The notes under the pieces were generated by a model. The model was not told the origin of the DNA, did no database searches, and saw only the letters and a list, made by a program, of their open reading frames with translations. The position numbers and the translations under genes were made by a program. DNA of 25,346 nucleotides from JASDSY01 sp041441465. GTDB taxonomy: Bacteria > Muiribacteriota > UBA9980. The DNA is taken from the NCBI GenBank assembly GCA_041441465.1, contig JASDSY010000013.1, forward strand, positions 1 through 25,346, in the 5' to 3' direction. Shown piece by piece: positions 23,058-25,346 of the stretch. Positions within the stretch are counted from its first letter, which is position 1, and every line of letters begins with the position of its first letter.

Positions 23058-23086
23058 ATTATAACAAAAAATAGACGCTATGTCAA
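23058..23086 (-). promoter_or_regulatory. Consensus sigma-70 promoter of the FmdB-UPF0489 operon
   Basis: On the minus strand TTGACA (23086-23081) and TATAAT (23063-23058) both match the consensus in full and are 17 bases apart. Leader of about 55 bases. Strong constitutive expression is expected unless a repressor acts. Confidence 0.85.
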
Positions 23087-23159
23087 TTTACAAAATACTT
23101 TATAAAATTTTTTAATTACAAGAAACTAACTTTCAGATTATGCATTTTACATAATAAAT

Positions 23160-23202
23160 AAAAAAGCCTCCCGCTGAGCGTATCAATTGGAAGGCTTTTT
23201 TT
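23160..23202 (-). terminator. Intrinsic terminator of the nucleoside kinase gene
   Basis: AAAAAAGCCT and AGGCTTTTTT form the stem, extended by CC/GG with a bulge, around a loop of about 20 bases. T runs are present on both strands. It lies about 40 bases past the stop at 23243. Confidence 0.85.
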
Positions 23203-23242
23203 AATATATAACCATGCGATATTCGCAATTATTTATAATTAA

Positions 23243-24910
23243 TTAGTATCTGAAACTAGAACCGCTTATAAACTCGCGAAGTATTGAAGTCGGCGGTATT
23301 TCATCAGGCTGAATAGGTTTTAATAGCCTTAAGAAATGAAGCAGTCTTTGAGCTTCGTTATATTCCTTATCCTCAGGATTGATTTGCTGCAGCAGCGGCT
23401 CGGCGTAACTTCTCAATACCGAGAGGCTGTATACGAGCGCTGAATTAAACATAACGTCAGCATTTTCCTGATAAGGGAATATATTTTTTTCCTCGCCGCG
23501 GCGTACTGACGGCCAGCGGTTGATAGTATTTTTAGCCGAATATCCGCGGAATTTCGAATCGCGGACCATTCTTCTGATAAGTCTTGTATCGGTAGTCGGG
23601 ATACGGTTGAAATCGTCTATGCAAAGCTGAGTAAGCGCCGAAGCGTATATTTTGAACTTATTGTGCGACGGCACCGATCTTGTCAATTCATCGTTCAATC
23701 CGTGAATACCTTCCATGATTATGCACATATCGTCATTAATGCGCATAGGTTTTCCGGTAGCTTTACGTTTACCGTTTTTGAAATCATATTCCGGAATTAT
23801 TACTTCTTTACCTTTCAAAAGATCGACAAGGTGCATATTCAATAATTCAAGGTCCAGCGCCTTAATTGACTCAAAATCGAGGTTTCCTTCTTCATCGACA
23901 GGGCTTAATTCATGATTTAAAAAATAGTTATCCAGCGAAAGAGTAACTGGTTTTAAGCCGTTAACCATTAATTGAGTGCAGAGTCTTTTTGAAAATGTAG
24001 TTTTGCCCGATGAAGACGGGCCGGCAATCAATATTAGCTTAACATCGGCGCGGCGTTTGGTAATCTCATCGGCAATAGCCGCAATTTTCTTTTCGTGAAG
24101 GGCTTCCTGAATTTTAATAATATCGGAAATTCCGCCGCTTTCAACAATCTCGTTCAAACGTCCGATGTTATTTATATTTAAAATTCTTCCCCATAATTTG
24201 CTTTCGCGGTAAATCGAAAAAAGTTTCGTCCAGTTTTTCATTTCGGATATTATCGTAGGGTTTAAAGCTTCAGGAAATCTCAATACGAAACCGTCATTAT
24301 AGCGGTTAAGCTCAAAGTATTTCAAAAACGATGTCGAAGTAACAACCGTGCCAAATTCGACATCAACGAAATCTTCGATTCTATTTATTATAACTTCAGT
24401 ATCATCGATATATTTTAAAAGTTTGACCTTATCAGGGTAACCGTGGCGCTGGAACAATTCCACAGCTTCTTCACGGCTCATAACTTCGCGCGTGATAGAA
24501 ATATTTTTATCTACAAGTTCACGCATCTTAGCCGTAATATCTCTTAATATCTCGTCAGTTACCGGAACATCGGTATAAAGGTCATAATAATATGAATTGC
24601 CAAGCGAGTGGCCTATTACCAGACGAGCGTTACGGTAAAGTTTAAATACCGCGCAATTCAAGAGCATTGACATTGAACGTCTGTACAATTCCTGGCCTTC
24701 GCGTGTTTTATATGTTATAAAATCAACATTCGAATCATTCTCGAGATTATATTCGAGCGACTGCAGGCGGTTGTTAACCATAGCGCCCAATACCTGAAAA
24801 CGCGGATTAGGATTAGGAAGGCTGGCTGCCAGCGTGCTTAAATTGACACCTTTATCAACTTCCTGTGTCGCGCTTCCCAAAATAGTTACTTTAATTTTTT
24901 CCACTTTCAT
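23243..24910 (-). CDS. Nucleoside (uridine-type) kinase with N-terminal TGS-like and ThrRS-like domains
   Basis: 555 residues of the family usually annotated as nucleoside kinase or uridine-kinase-related in Firmicutes, Thermotogae and spirochaetes. A TGS-like domain occupies about 1-70 and a threonyl-tRNA-synthetase-type second domain about 75-185. The latter has HSLGNSYYYD where ThrRS has the HSxxH-like motif, so editing residues are only partly kept. The phosphoribulokinase/uridine kinase domain (about 285-480) has the P-loop GPSSSGKT at 297-304, a LDNYF substrate-side motif (about 333-337) and MEGIHGLND (about 404-412). It is expected to phosphorylate a nucleoside with ATP in the cytoplasm; the true substrate is unsettled. 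AAAGGGG lies before the ATG. Length and domain order are normal. Confidence 0.88.
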   Translation of the reverse strand: MKVEKIKVTILGSATQEVDKGVNLSTLAASLPNPNPRFQVLGAMVNNRLQSLEYNLENDSNVDFITYKTREGQELYRRSMSMLLNCAVFKLYRNARLVIGHSLGNSYYYDLYTDVPVTDEILRDITAKMRELVDKNISITREVMSREEAVELFQRHGYPDKVKLLKYIDDTEVIINRIEDFVDVEFGTVVTSTSFLKYFELNRYNDGFVLRFPEALNPTIISEMKNWTKLFSIYRESKLWGRILNINNIGRLNEIVESGGISDIIKIQEALHEKKIAAIADEITKRRADVKLILIAGPSSSGKTTFSKRLCTQLMVNGLKPVTLSLDNYFLNHELSPVDEEGNLDFESIKALDLELLNMHLVDLLKGKEVIIPEYDFKNGKRKATGKPMRINDDMCIIMEGIHGLNDELTRSVPSHNKFKIYASALTQLCIDDFNRIPTTDTRLIRRMVRDSKFRGYSAKNTINRWPSVRRGEEKNIFPYQENADVMFNSALVYSLSVLRSYAEPLLQQINPEDKEYNEAQRLLHFLRLLKPIQPDEIPPTSILREFISGSSFRY

Positions 24911-24931
24911 ACACCCCTTTAAGAAACAAAA

Positions 24932-24953
24932 AGGAAGCTTAATGAAGCTTCCT
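24932..24953 (-). terminator. Hairpin with T-tract in the kinase leader (terminator or attenuator)
   Basis: AGGAAGCTT and AAGCTTCCT are perfect 9-base arms around a 4-base loop. On the minus strand TTTTGTTTCTT follows, then the kinase Shine-Dalgarno and ATG at 24910. It could end the 25026-25262 transcript. Because a promoter (24981-25009) lies between that gene and the hairpin, it may instead sit in the kinase leader and attenuate it. Confidence 0.75.
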
Positions 24954-24980
24954 CGTAATATACGATCTTATGCCATTCTT

Positions 24981-25009
24981 AATATATCATATATATTTAT
25001 ATTTGTAAA
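24981..25009 (-). promoter_or_regulatory. Candidate sigma-70 promoter of the nucleoside kinase gene
   Basis: On the minus strand TTTACA (25009-25004) and TATATT (24986-24981) are 17 bases apart, upstream of the leader hairpin. The region is very AT-rich, so chance matches are a concern. Confidence 0.45.
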
Positions 25010-25025
25010 GATATTTTTAATCAAA

Positions 25026-25262
25026 TTAATAAATTTTATAGGTTTTCAAATATTTTTCCTTTAAAACACAGTCAACCGCAGTTATTTCAGACGCCGGAAC
25101 TCTTACCGCCGTTGAACAGTCGCCCGTTATAAAATCCGGGGCCGGATCGATCGTCACGTCGGGAACTATTTCCTTTAAAATATCGTAAACCGTAATATGC
25201 TCACGGACGTTGCCGCAAAAAATATATGCCCATTTATTATCTTTTTTTGAATAATTATTCAT
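25026..25262 (-). CDS. Small DUF3343-like protein (putative Se/S carrier-like)
   Basis: 78 residues. The central segment VTIDPAPDFITGDCSTAVRV (36-55) resembles the conserved core of DUF3343, where a Pro-Arg/Pro-x-x-I-x-x-x-C-G-like stretch carries a conserved Cys; here it is Cys49. A second Cys is at 16. The protein ends with a short helix and KTYKIY, as in that family, whose members have been proposed to be sulfur or selenium carriers; this role is not proven. The N-terminus (MNNYSKKDNKWAYIFCG) is cytoplasmic in character. The Shine-Dalgarno (GTGAG) is weak. I am only moderately sure of the family. Confidence 0.55.
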   Translation of the reverse strand: MNNYSKKDNKWAYIFCGNVREHITVYDILKEIVPDVTIDPAPDFITGDCSTAVRVPASEITAVDCVLKEKYLKTYKIY

Positions 25263-25287
25263 ATTAACTCACTTATTTATATAAATA

Positions 25288-25346
25288 AAATAGGGACATT
25301 TCGGAAGGGGCGGAGCCGGGAAGGCGTGAGCCCCTGAGAATAAGCG
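25288..25346. other. GC-rich patch at the window edge, possible repeat element
   Basis: AT-rich spacer changes abruptly at AAATAGGGACATT into a GC-rich stretch with AGGGGC (25306-25311) and GCCCCT (25330-25335) as hairpin arms. From memory, AATAGGGAC-type sequences often mark the edge of IS200/REP-associated transposase units. The element is cut off by the window, so this is only a hint. Confidence 0.25.

Overview
The window reads as chromosomal DNA of an uncultured, Gram-negative-type bacterium. It is AT-rich, with coding regions clearly less AT-rich than the spacers. Secreted and lipoprotein-type signal peptides, a sigma-54 activator with a matching -24/-12 promoter, a CHASE2-GAF-GGDEF cyclase and a TGS-like/uridine-kinase fusion are all present. 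This mix would fit a deep-branching phylum (Riflebacteria-, Wallbacteria- or Elusimicrobia-like), but no gene here is diagnostic and the assignment is a guess.

Left part (1-4600) is accessory in character. It opens with two extremely AT-rich genes of unknown function, followed by a decayed GC-richer gene fragment. A stand-alone tryptophanyl-tRNA synthetase of the GDRPTG type follows, then leftward DJ-1/PfpI-like, YdeI-like and GNAT genes. Three copies of one dispersed intergenic repeat (about 1261, 2692 and 3969) separate these genes, and copies A and B bracket trpS.

Middle part (4800-11770): a large exported serine-beta-lactamase-fold protein (-); a truncated IS1380-type transposase start whose Shine-Dalgarno is locked in a hairpin; a HepT-MntA type toxin-antitoxin pair; a short leftward gene start that looks cut off; a CHASE2-GAF-GGDEF diguanylate cyclase; and fabH. 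A strong two-way terminator separates fabH from the leftward genes that fill the rest of the window.

Right part (11868-25262, all minus strand): a helical-repeat lipoprotein, a small winged-helix protein, an NtrC-type sigma-54 activator, and a four-gene cell-wall/secreted cluster. That cluster holds two SH3b-SH3b-papain-fold paralogs, one SH3b-C39-like peptidase and one beta-propeller-like exported protein. Further right are a UPF0489/peptide-arginase-like protein behind an FmdB-type zinc ribbon, a nucleoside (uridine-type) kinase, and a DUF3343-like small protein.

The best regulatory observation is a textbook sigma-54 promoter in front of the winged-helix gene, directly downstream of the activator gene, suggesting a self-contained regulatory pair. 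The exported SH3b operon and the arginase-like/FmdB operon are the most interesting functional units. I saw no tRNA, rRNA, CRISPR array or phage region.
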